Below, in pieces: positions 48,375 through 59,044 of a stretch of DNA of 64,000 nt. The stretch lies in contig NC_134024.1 in NCBI RefSeq assembly GCF_040712315.1, positions 30,929,158 through 30,993,157 on the forward strand, written 5' to 3'. This DNA is from Castanea sativa (taxonomy: Eukaryota > Streptophyta > Magnoliopsida > Fagales > Fagaceae). A program made the translations under genes and the position numbers. Under the pieces are notes generated by a model, which was given only the letters and a program-made list of their open reading frames with translations, was not told the DNA's origin and did no database searches. Each line of letters starts with the position of its first letter. Position 1 is the first letter of the stretch.

Positions 48375-48419
48375 TATAATTTTTCTTTGTAATATGTTGA
48401 GCTTATGTTGGCGTGCGTT

Positions 48420-48600
48420 GGTGTGTGTGGCTAACACGTGTGTCCTGGGCTGTTTGTGCACCTGACTAGGTGTGTGAGACAGGAGATTGCACACACTTGG
48501 TAATTTTACAGGGAGAAATACCCTTGGTAGTAGCCCCAAAATGCTGGCTAGGAGACTTGAATCACTAGGAGGTTCTATTGATATGTATTATGTTGTTTCA
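48420..48600 (+). repeat. Module M3, copy 4
   Basis: Same as other M3 copies, with GTGTCCTGGGCTG instead of GTGTCCAGGGCTG, a variant shared only with the copy at 50740. Confidence 0.88.
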
Positions 48601-48772
48601 TATCACATGTTTGCTTTTTTGTTTGAAAGAACCTTTCTTGTAATTCATTGCAAAACTCGTATTTGGAGCCTGCTACTAACCTTGATAGGTTCTTGGACTG
48701 CACCAAGCCTTGGGTCCTGGTAATGTATTTCTCTTAGGTACATCTCTTATTTTATCTTTCTTCTTTTGTGCT

Positions 48773-49735
48773 TTTCATTAGTTGTAGTTTTTGGAGCCTG
48801 CTACTAACACAAATTTTTGGTTGGTGTTTCTGTAAATTTCTACAGCTGTTGCTTTGGTTTCAACAATCTGCTTACCAAATAACTCATCCTCTTTTTAAAT
48901 TTTTTTTTTCTTTCTTATGTCACATTCTTATTTATACATAAATGCTTTGTTTTCTATTTCTAGTGTGACTATTGCCTGCCTACTTTTATAGATCCATTCT
49001 GTTTAGAGCTTTCACAGGCCTTCTCCCTGGCATTTTAACTGGCTGTGCTACATTCTGTGATTATCATGATGCTGTAGCTTCTCAGTCTTATTTGTGAATT
49101 TGGACAGTTTGAGTAGTTTTTATTATTTAGGTTAGTGTCACAGAAGTCATTCTTACCTCAGTTTTCTTTTACTCGTATTTTGTTTGGCTTGTCACAACTT
49201 ATGTACTTAATACTTTTTATTTCATCTATGTGCAGAGGTTCCCATGTCTTGGTTGGGTGACCATTGAAATGCTTTTCATTCTTTGGCTTTGATTTCTGGA
49301 AATTGTTGACAGGGAAATACTGTCTTCTTAATTGCATGGCAGCATTATGTACAATAAGATCTACATGGACGATGTGTACAATAAGATCTTCATGCACGGG
49401 TTACACATTTTAATAGATTATGATGGTGTTGTTTTCATTAAAGTAATAAGGGTTAATCATTTTAATAGAGCAATTCAGGTGTATTGTACCCTGATTTAGT
49501 TGTAATCTCACAAATGAGACTCCATGCGAAGTGAGACAACAAAAATGAGCCCTCCTTCAATTCTGATGTCACTTATTGCTGATTTGAGTGTCTTTCAATT
49601 ATTTAAACTCACAACTTACTGAGAAATAATTAAAGAGAGTAGGATCCTGTCTTTGACCATTTATAACATCTGCTTATGTATGAAGGTAAATGATGTCCCT
49701 GAGAAAATTTTTAACTTTTTTTTTTCCTCATTTTA
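48773..49735 (+). repeat. Module B, copy 3
   Basis: Collinear with the first 850 bp of 23740-25260, then passes into the alpha tail (GAGCCCTCCTTCAATTCTGA through TTTTTCCTCATTTTA) and leads straight to exon beta. Confidence 0.8.
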
Positions 49736-49736
49736 A

Positions 49737-49902
49737 GTTGGGGACTTTAGCACTATTCATGGACCAAATTACCTTGTTATTTCTGCAAAAGCAAGGCAAG
49801 AATTCTTGTCTGCAATTCTGGAGGCTATGAGCATGGAGTTTTCTAATCCTGCGGAGAGAAGACATGTTACTCAACTAGCAATGAAGTTCCACCATATATG
49901 GG
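49737..49902 (+). other. Exon beta, copy 3 (complete and open)
   Basis: Reads VGDFSTIHGPNYLVISAKAR, QEFLSAILEAMSMEFSNPAER, RHVTQLAMKFHHIWG with donor GTAAGC at 49903. The whole 56-codon exon is open. The acceptor, TTTTAG in the other copies, is TTTTAA here, so the usual splice site is lost, though an AG one base on remains. After 49950 the sequence jumps to module G. Confidence 0.55.
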
Positions 49903-49954
49903 GTAAGCTACCCTCCATTTGACTGTTTACACTATGCATATTTCACATTAAAAG

Positions 49955-50620
49955 AATAGGCAATGTGGCACCGTATAGCGCTCATGTGCATGTGTCGATT
50001 TGCAACTAGTTAACGCTTCTGTGCATGTGTCAATATGTAATCAATTAATGCTTGTGCGTGCAAGCATGCGTGTTTGTGTATGTCCATTACTTCTACTGCA
50101 CAGCTGCTTGTTTAACATGTTAACTTACTGCATAAGTTGTAGAGAAGAACCAGACTTCCCTTGCGTGGTTCTTGATTGTATGATAACAGTCATGATTATG
50201 AACTTAGTCTTGATTTTTAACAAGTCAAGCATCCAATTTATCTTGGTAAACTTATCAGATAGGCAGCTAAAGATTAAAAAAAAAAAATTCTTTTCTTCAT
50301 TATATACTATACTTTTTCTTTGTAATATGTTGAGCTTATGATGGCGTGCATTGTGTCATGGTTTCTAGCAAAGAGGAAGCGGGTTCTTTGTAATATGAAC
50401 TCATCTTTTTTTGATGTATGATATGTGTTGAAATATTAAGGTCTTCAAGTATTTGATTCTTTGTCTTTGTATAGGAGTCTCTTTAAGAGGATGAGGATGG
50501 AAATATGGATCTGTTTTTGTTGATGGAATATTTCCAGTACTGTGTCCCATTGCTCAGCCAATTATGGACTTTTCCCTGAATGACATCGATCATTGGGGCT
50601 TAAGTGTTGTGTTACTTCAG
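49955..50620 (+). repeat. Module G with exon epsilon, copy 4
   Basis: Starts inside G without delta. Exon epsilon (50475-50620) has TGA after SLRG, so it is broken, but its donor GTTTGG is kept. Confidence 0.8.
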
Positions 50621-50739
50621 GTTTGGTTTTGTTTATTGTAGCAGCTTTTTACTTTGATTTTTCTAGACAATTGTCAAGTGATGTGTACTTTACCTACCGG
50701 TGGATCTTATAAATATATATATATATATATATATTTTTT

Positions 50740-50920
50740 GGTGTGTGGCTAACACGAGTGTCCTGGGCAGTTTGTGCACCTGACTAGGTGTGTGAGACAG
50801 GAGATTACACACACTTGGTAATTTTATAGGGAGAAATACCTTGGTAGTAGCCCCAAAATGCTGGCTAGGAGACTTGAACCACCAGGAGGTTCTATTTATA
50901 TGTATTATGGTGTTTCATGC
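50740..50920 (+). repeat. Module M3, copy 5
   Basis: Preceded by a TA microsatellite (about 50713-50733). Carries the same GTCCTGGGC variant as copy 4, grouping these two as sisters. Confidence 0.88.
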
Positions 50921-51054
50921 TACATGTTTGCTTTTTTGTTTGAAAGAACCTTTCATGTAACCTTGATAGGTTCTTGGACTGCACCAAGCCTTCGGTCCCG
51001 GTACAATATTTCTCTTTGTTACAACTCTTATTTTATCTTTCTTCTTTTGTGCTT

Positions 51055-51980
51055 TTCATTAGTTGTAGTTTTTGAAGCCTGCTACTAACACAAATTTTTG
51101 GTTGGTGTTTTAATAAATTTCCAAAGCTGTTGCTTTGATTCCAACAACCTGCTTACCAAATAATTCATCCTTTTTTTAAAAAATTATTTCTTTGGTTTCT
51201 TATGTCACATTCTTATTTATACATAAATGCTTTGTATTCTAGTGCGACTATTGCCTGCCTACTTTTATAGATCCATTCTGTTTAGAGCTTTCACAGGCCT
51301 TCTCCCTGGCATTCCAATTGGCCGTGCTACATTCTGTGATTCTCATGATGGTGTAGCTTCTCAGTCTTATTTGTGAATTTGTACAGTTTGAGTAGTTTTT
51401 ATTATTTAGGTTAGTGTCACCGAAGTCATTCTTACCTCAGTTTTCTTTTACTCATATTTTGTTTGGCTTGTTACAACTCATATTTTATTTCATCTATGTG
51501 CAGGTTCCCAAGTCTTGGTTGGGTGACCATTGAAATGCTTATTTTATTTCATCTATTTTATTGTCTTCTTGATTGCATGGCAGCATTACGTAGAATAAGA
51601 TCTGCATGGACAATGTGTTCAATAAGATCTACATGGACGGGTTACACATTTTAATAGATTGTGATGGTATTGTTTTCATTAAAGTAAAATGGGTTACACA
51701 TTTTAACAGAGCAATTCGGGTGTATTGTACCCTGATTTATTTGTAATCTCACAAATGAAACTCCATGCTAAGTTGGACAACAAAGATCTCCCTCATTCAA
51801 TTCTGATGTCACTAATTGCTGTTTTGATTGTCTTTCAATTATTTAAACTCACAACTTACTGAGAATAAACTAAAGAGGTTGGTTCCTGTCTTTGACCATT
51901 TATAACACATCTGCTTATGTGCGAATGTAAATGATGTCCCTGAGCAAATTTGTAACCTTTTTTTTTATTTCCTGATTTTA
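51055..51980 (+). repeat. Module B, copy 4
   Basis: Like copy 3, it runs through the alpha tail into exon beta. A segment around TTATTTTATTTCATCTATTT (51538-51560) is duplicated relative to other copies. Confidence 0.8.
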
Positions 51981-51981
51981 G

Positions 51982-52189
51982 GTTTTGGACTTGAGCACTA
52001 TTCATGGACCAAATTACTTTGTTATTTCTGCAAAAGCAAGGTAAGAATTCTTGTCCACAATTCAGGAGGCTATGACATGGAGTTTTCTAATCCTGCAGTG
52101 AGAAGATATGTTACTCAGATTAGTGCTTCCCCTCTCCCAATTTCTCTCTCTCACACTCTTTTCCTCTTGTGATCTCTCTCTCGGTTGTG

Positions 52190-52231
<42 letters not shown>

Positions 52232-52378
52232 ATGGTTGTTTGGCCATGGGTTTGGGTATTGCTGTTCTTGTGGGTATGTGGCCATGTATGTATGTAGATG
52301 TGAACGAGTGTACTATGTGCTCTGTTTGTATGTTTTTGATTTGGGATTTTGGGTTTACTGTTTTGTATTGCGGAGGTA
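51982..52378 (+). repeat. Exon beta copy 4 (broken) and module gamma copy 2
   Basis: Reads VLDLSTIHGPNYFVISAKAR, then TAA at 52042-52044 where other copies have CAA. One base is missing in GCTATGACATGG. Gamma follows, with a TG microsatellite at 52192-52229 expanded from the shorter form at 22.28 kb. Confidence 0.75.
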
Positions 52379-52455
52379 TTTTCTCTGAGCCATTGTGGTT
52401 TTGATTTTTGTTGAATAGAGCATTATGGTTTTCAACTTCCTTAACAGCAACCTTT

Positions 52456-54100
52456 CTAAGACTGGATTACGATTACTCTTTTCGGGGTATGGTTGTTTCA
52501 TTGGAGGATATGGAGTTCAAGATTCTTTGCAACTGATTTATTTTCCTTCATATTCATTATAGGCTGAATTTTTCTGACCATGCCCTTTGTTTATTATAAT
52601 TTTGGTGAGTTAGTTGTTTAGCACCAACAGTACAATTTCCCATTAAAAAAAAAAGGGACTCGATGTTTTTGGTTTTCCACTTTTTTCCTTTTTTTTTATA
52701 TATATTTTTCTTCAAGTATTGATTTCCTTTGATACTGGTGAGCTAGCAACCACTCACAGTTTAATCAAACCAAAGACCCCTCTTTCTCCATTATTTACAC
52801 TCAAACACGGGCATTGGCTTTCAGTTATTTGTGGTCATCTAATTTATTTGACACTGTAATTAGTATCAATAATCCTTGATCTGATTTTTGATATTTTGAT
52901 CTAACGCAAGACAGGTAAGCCCTCTCTCTCTCTCTCTCTCTAATATTTCAAGTTTGAAGTTTCACTATTCATAATTTGGTTTATTTTTGTTCATTTTTGC
53001 CTAAATTTTGAAAGACTGGATTACGATTACTCTTTTCGGCATATGCTTGTTTCATTGGAGGATATGGAGTTCAAGATTCTTTGCAACTGATTTATTTTCC
53101 TTCATATTCGTTATAGGCTGAATTTTTCTGACCATGCCCTTTGTTTATTATAATTTTGGTGAGTTAGCTGTTTAGCACCAACAGTACAATTTCCCATTAA
53201 AAAAAAAAAGGGACTCGATGTTTTTGGTTTTCCACTTTTTTCCTTTTTTTTTATATATATTTTTTTCAAGTATTGATTTCCTTTGATACTGGTGAGCTAG
53301 CAACCACTCACAGTTTAATCAAACCAAAGACCCCTCTTTCTCCATTATTTACACTCAAACACATGCATTGGCTTTCAGTTATTTGTGGTCATCTAATTTA
53401 TTTGACACTGTAATTAGTATCAATAATCCTTGATCTGATTTTTGATATTTTGATCTAACACAAGACAGGTAAGCCCTCTCTCTCTCTCTCTCTCTAATAT
53501 TTCAAGTTTGAAGTTTCACTATTCATAATTTGGTTTATTTTTGTTCATTTTTGCCTTAATTTTGAAAGACTGGATTACGATTACTCTTTTCGGCATATGC
53601 TTGTTTCATTGGAGGATATGGAGTTCAAGATTCTTTGCAACTGATTTATTTTCCTTCATATTCATTATAGGCTGAATTTTTCTGACCATACCCTTTGTTT
53701 ATTATAATTTTGGTGAGTTAGTTGTTTAGTACCAACAGTACAATTTCCCATTAAAAAAAAAAGGGACTCGGTGTTTTTGGTTTTCCTCTTTTTTCCTTTT
53801 TTTTTATATTTTTTTTTCAAGTATTGATTTCCTTTGATAGTGCTGAGCTAGCAACCACTCACAGTTTAATCAAACCAAAGACCCCTCTTTCTCCATTATT
53901 TACACTCAAACACGTGCATTGACTTTCAGTTATTTGTGGTCATCTAATTTATTTGACACTATAATTAGTATCAATAATCCTTGATATGATTTTTGATATT
54001 TTGATCTAACGCAAGACAAGTAAGCCCTCTCCCTCTCTAATATTTCAAGTTCGAAGTTTCACTATTCATAATTTGGTTTATTTTTGTTCATTTTTGCCTA
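52456..54100 (+). repeat. Tandem array X: three units of about 555 bp
   Basis: Units begin at about 52456, 53009 and 53566 (AAGACTGGATTACGATTACT). Each contains GGGACTCGATGTTTTTGG or a near variant, CTAGCAACCACTCACAGTTT, GTGCATTGGCTTTCAGTT or a near variant, and a CT microsatellite (CAGGTAAGCCCTCTCT). The start of the unit is a diverged module C. Units look very alike, so the array is young. Confidence 0.92.
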
Positions 54101-54196
54101 ATCCCGTGCCATTCTTTCTATTTTACAAATATATAATCTTTCTCTTTTTTTGTTTGGTTTAAATCAATCTTTTGGAGTGCTAATGAGTTATATATA

Positions 54197-54232
<36 letters not shown>

Positions 54233-55803
54233 TGGCGGAAAAATTACCTTATATATAATCTCTCTCTTTTTATCTTTAAAAATTACCATTCATTTTTACA
54301 AAATTGTTGGTGGGAAATCTTGCAGGTCAAGCGTATTTGTGGATTGTGTCTTTCCTTCACTTATATGTTTCATTGGATACGTGTGTGACCATATTTTTCT
54401 GATACCTCATTTATGGATATAAATTTTGATCAAATATCAGCAGTTTATATGTTTTCATACCTTATTTCTTTGTCATTTCCCTTGCTATCAGAATACTTGC
54501 TAATCCCAACTTCTATTTAAGATCTTCTGTACAAGTCTGGCTCTAAAAACGGTTAATGTTAAATAAAGTTAGATTGATTAACTGAAAATGGTGTGTACAA
54601 ACTGAAGCACCAATTTATCCAAATTATCACGGATAAAGTTACTATCAATCTGGACAAACCCTACCCATGGCAGAATAGGTTTCTCCATTATTTACACTCA
54701 AACACGTGCATTGGCTTTCAATTATTTGTGGTCATCTAATTTATATGACACTATAATTAGTATCAATAATCCTTGATATGATTTTTGATATTTTGGTCTA
54801 ACGCAAGACAGGTAAGCCCTCTCTCTCTCTCTCTCTCTAATATTTCGAGTTTGTAGTTTCACTATTCATAATTTGGTTTATTTTTGTTCATTTTTGCCTA
54901 ATCCCGTGCCATTCTTTCTATTTTACGAATATATAATCTTTCTCTTTTTTTGTTTGGTTTAAATCAATCTTTTGGAGTGCTAATGAGTTATATATATATA
55001 TATATATGGCGTAAAAAGTACCTTATATATAATATCTCTCTTTTTATCTTTTGGATTGCTAATTCATTTTTACAAAATTGCTAGTGGGAAATCTTGCAGG
55101 TGAAGTGTATTTGTGGATTGTGTCTTTCTGTCCATTTATAAGGTGATTATTTTGTTAAGTTTAATTTCTTTCCTTCACTATATGATTCGTTGGATATGTG
55201 TGTCACCATATTTTGTTTTTTTCTGATACCTCATTTATGGATATTAATTTTGATAAAATATCAGCAGTTTAGATGTTTTCATACCTGATTTCTTTGTCAT
55301 TTTCCTTGCTATCAGAATACATGCTAATCCCAACTTCTATCCAAGATCTTCTGTACAAGTCTGGCTCTAAAAACTGTTAAATGTTAAATGAAGCTAAATA
55401 TATTAACTGAAAATGGTATGTACAAACTGAAGCGCCAATTTATCCAAATAATCACGGATAAAGTTACTATCAATCTGGACAAACCCTAATCATGGCAGAA
55501 TAGGTTTCTCCATTATTTACACTCAAACACGTGCATTGGCTTTCAATTATTTGTGGTCATCTAATTTATTTGACACTATAATTAGTATCAATAATCCTTG
55601 ATATGATTTTTGATATTTTGGTCTAATGCAGGACAGGTAAGCCCTCTCTCTCTCTAATATTTCTAGTTTGAAGTTTCACAATTCATAATTTGGTTTATTT
55701 TTGTTCATTTTTGCCTAATCCCGTGCCATTCTTTCTATTTTACGAATATATAATCTTTCTCTTTTTTTGTTTGGTTTAAATCAATTTTTTGGAGTGCTAA
55801 TGA

Positions 55804-55852
<49 letters not shown>

Positions 55853-56350
55853 GTGTGTGTGTGTATGGCGTAAAAATTACCTTATATATAATTTCTCTCT
55901 TTTTATCTTTCAGAGTGCTAATTCATTTTTACAAAATTGCTAGTGGGAAATCTTGCAGGTGAAGCGTATTTGTGGATTGTGTCTTTCTGTCCATTTATAA
56001 GGTGATTATTTTGTTAAGTTTAATTTCTTGCCTTCACTTATATGTTTCATTGGATGTGTGTGTGACCATATTTTTCTGATACCTCATTTATGGATATTAA
56101 TTTTGATCAAATATCAACAGTTTAGATGTTTTCATACCTAATTTCTTTGTCATTTACCTTGCTATCAGAATATTTACTTGCTAATCCCAACTTCTATCCA
56201 AGATCTCTGTACAAGTCTGGCTCTGAAAACTGTTAATGTTAAATGAAGCTAGATAGATTAACTGAAAATGGTATGTGCAAACTGAAGTGCCAATTTATCC
56301 AAATTATCATGGATAAAGTTACTATAATCTGGACAAACCCTAACCATGGA
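54100..56350 (+). repeat. Tandem array Y: units of about 800-815 bp
   Basis: Units begin at about 54100, 54898 and 55715 (CTAATCCCGTGCCATTCTTT). Each has a TA/TATG microsatellite, GTGGGAAATCTTGCAGGT, module H, and (units 1-2) the same GCATTGGCTTTCA..GGTAAGCCC segment as array X. Array X and array Y therefore share a component and overlap in origin. The TA run grows to more than 40 bp at 55808-55850. Confidence 0.88.
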
Positions 56351-56456
56351 AAAATAGGTTTTATCAGATCCCATATCTCTCTCCCCTTTATGTATATTAT
56401 GATTCCAAGGTGTTTTTTTGTTCTGCATCTAAAATCGCCATTTACTTACATTGCAG

Positions 56457-56497
56457 ATGAAGAAGTCGTTCTTGAAGCCGCCCTAGGTTTTCCTCAG
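56457..56497 (+). other. 14-codon exon, copy 2
   Basis: Between TTGCAG and GTTAGA, it reads DEEVVLEAALGFPQ if the phase is taken from the acceptor G. Compare 27806-27847. The one-base length difference means at least one copy is out of frame with the parent gene. Confidence 0.45.
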
Positions 56498-56816
56498 GTT
56501 AGATATTACAAGCCTTATCCATGCTCCTTTATTTTCTTTGAAAGAGTATGATGGTGAAGAGTGAGATATAAAATATGGATTTGAATTCTTTTGATTTCTG
56601 ATATCTTCTTATGTTTGGAGTTTGTGTAATTAACAGGAAAGCTGTTTAGTTACTAGAAAATGGATAAGAAGAAAACCCTAACATCAATTACAGTGTAGGC
56701 TTTGGAGTTTGGGCTCAATTTAGGGATAACTATTTAATGCATAGAAAGCTTATTAATTCTAATTGCTCGATTGCTTATTCTTTTTTTTTTTTTTTTTGGA
56801 CAGTGGCTGAAGAGAA

Positions 56817-56990
56817 AACCTGTGAGCTCCAATTCAATGTTCGTTAAGAGGATTATATATTTGGTTAGTTTCCTATTTTTTATTTGAAAGCTTTTTTATT
56901 ATTATTTATCAATGTTCGTTAAGAGGATTATATATTTGGTTAGTTTCCTATTTTTTATTTGAAAGTTTTTTTATTATTATTTATGAATTT
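56817..56990 (+). repeat. Short tandem duplication
   Basis: AATGTTCGTTAAGAGGATTA through TTTTTTATTATTATTTAT is present twice (about 56837 and 56910), with only one or two differences. It follows a T-run and leads into a displaced part of module B. Confidence 0.85.
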
Positions 56991-56999
56991 CTTGTGCAT

Positions 57000-58262
57000 G
57001 GGTTTAGATTTTGTTGTTTCTCATTTTGTATGCAAAAAATGGCATGAATAAGGGAATTTTTATTGAAATTTACAAATTTTAAAGTGAAAATTAATTTGAT
57101 CTCAATCATATATAAAATTTTCGTATGGTCTGTTTGTGTATTTGGTAGTTGTTTTGGTCTTTGGTTATCTCTTGGTTTTTGACTTTCGCAAATGCAAATA
57201 TGCACTGCTCATTTTTTTCTGCAAATCTGCATGCACCCTTCACTCCAAGGTTCAGATTTTACTTCTTTTTCGTGATTGGATTTAATTTTGTAGGTTTGTT
57301 CAACTTAAGTTTATAGGATTTTTGCACACGTTATTTTAGCTTCACTTCATGATTGTGTCTGTTTCTTTAGCTTCATTGTCTTATTTCAACATATCAAAAT
57401 TATGTGTGTTTTCTTTTTGTTTCAATCTCTATTTATTTTTTATTTTGAGTTTTGAGTTTTATGTGGTTGTCAATGTCATAGTTGGAATGACTGTGTATGG
57501 GCATCTTATTACTCAGTATGGGCTTTTACATCATCTCTGTGGTCTTCTTGAATCTTTGGTGTCCTTAACCTTCAATCTCCCTCTATTTTTCGTTCCTATG
57601 TTTCAGTATCAGTCCTGAACAATCAAGCATCCAACCTATACAACAATCCAAGACTTCATCATCCTCGCTCTTCTCCACTAATCAATTATACAGGCGTGAT
57701 TTGTTGTCCTTCAATAAATATTACTCTGAGTTTGTGCATGGGTTTCTGTTTAATGATATCATTTATGGGTTTCGGTATGAGATTGGGAGATGGAGGCAGA
57801 AGAGTAGATGATGAAAGTGGAATTAGTTGTGGTTTTTGGTATTCTTTTCTCTCTACAAATTTCTAATTTGATTTTTGATTCATCCCTACAAAATTTCAGG
57901 CCTGAATTCTTCCATCACAGCTGCTTAAGGGCATTGGGTATGGAAACTTCAGGTTTGCTCAATTTTAAACCTTAAACACAAGATTTACATTACATTTGAT
58001 ATGTTTATTTGCTTGGAACTATCGTGGTTTTGATTTCTGTCAAATAGCAAGCATTATGATTTTCAACTTCCTTGACGGCAACCTTTGTGCTTTAATTTTA
58101 AAAGACTGGATCATGATTGCTCTGTTCTGCACATGCTTGTTTCATTGGTGGATATGAAGTTCAGGATTCTTTGTAAGTGATTTAATTTCTTTCATATTCA
58201 TTATAGGCTGAAATTTTCTGATCATGCACTTTGATTTATATAATTTTTGCGTTGCGTGTTGT
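57000..58262 (+). repeat. Displaced B and C modules, last copies
   Basis: B part (57000-57700; GGGTTTAGATTTTGTTGTTT, CAGTCCTGAACAATCAAGCA) and C part (57840-58262). C then jumps into the tail of M6 (GAGTAAAGCAAGGTGGAGAA), skipping module D. Confidence 0.8.
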
Positions 58263-58439
58263 TAGAGAGTAAAGCAAGGTGGAGAAGAAATCCATTTGCT
58301 TTTATCTGAAAAAAAATCTTTTTCTCTCGCAACCTGTGTGATTTTGATTATGATAATTTCCTCTCAAATGTTTTTTTCCTTTCATGATTTGATAGATAAT
58401 GGTAACTCAACTAAGAAGTGATATTCTTGTTCAATTTGG

Positions 58440-58660
58440 AGCTATGAAGCACCGACACGGCTACAGGGTCGCCGTACTGGAGTCTGATGCGGCCCATTGC
58501 TGGGTGCAGCGGGCGACACCGCTGCCCGCGCGTTGGTACCGCGTTGGAATTTTGTTTGGGACTTGCGCCGAACCGGGCCGAATCGGATCATATCGGCTGA
58601 ATATCAGTGTGTTTCGGTCGGAACAAGGAAATCGGCCGGTAAGGGAAAAAAAAAAAACCT
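58440..58660. other. GC-rich insert of unknown type
   Basis: Starting at GAAGCACCGACACGG, about 220 bp are far more GC-rich than all surrounding DNA (for example CAGCGGGCGACACCGCTGC). Neighbouring AT-rich sequence to 59045 includes TCGCCGCACCCGCACCC (59005-59021), which may belong to the same element. Both strands have open frames of about 100 codons, but their content is arginine/alanine-rich and matches nothing I know. I infer a mobile or foreign segment and could not find both ends. Confidence 0.4.
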
Positions 58661-59044
58661 TAAACACGTTAGTGAGTTGTTCTTCGTCTTCTTCTTCTTT
58701 GCTTCGTCTTCTTGAGTGAGTTCTGTTCTGTTTCTTTTTTCCTTTTGATAAGAATAGCTTAAAAGCTTTAAAGCTTATTTTGTTCCTTGTGGCTCTCACG
58801 CCTCTCTTACCAAACACGTGAGAGTCACATCTACCTCTTTTTTTTATTTTTTATTTATTTATGAGAAGCCTCATCTATTTTAATACCTTTGTCAATAAAT
58901 CAAGTGTCAAAAACTTTATTATTATTATTTTTTTTTATAATTTAAAAAGCATGCTTAGCAATATATAAAATATAGAAATAAAAATATTTTTAATAATTTT
59001 TTAATCGCCGCACCCGCACCCTATTTTTTTCAAAAATTGCCAAG

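Noticed and set aside
52440..56350. CRISPR-like array
   Set aside because: Units of 555-815 bp without conserved short repeats and unique spacers; this is a plant tandem duplication.
58399..58817. Overlapping ORFs of 70-118 codons on both strands in the GC-rich insert
   Set aside because: High GC reduces stops on both strands. Composition is odd, no start context or family is recognisable, and part is AT-rich slippage (poly-A, TCT runs).
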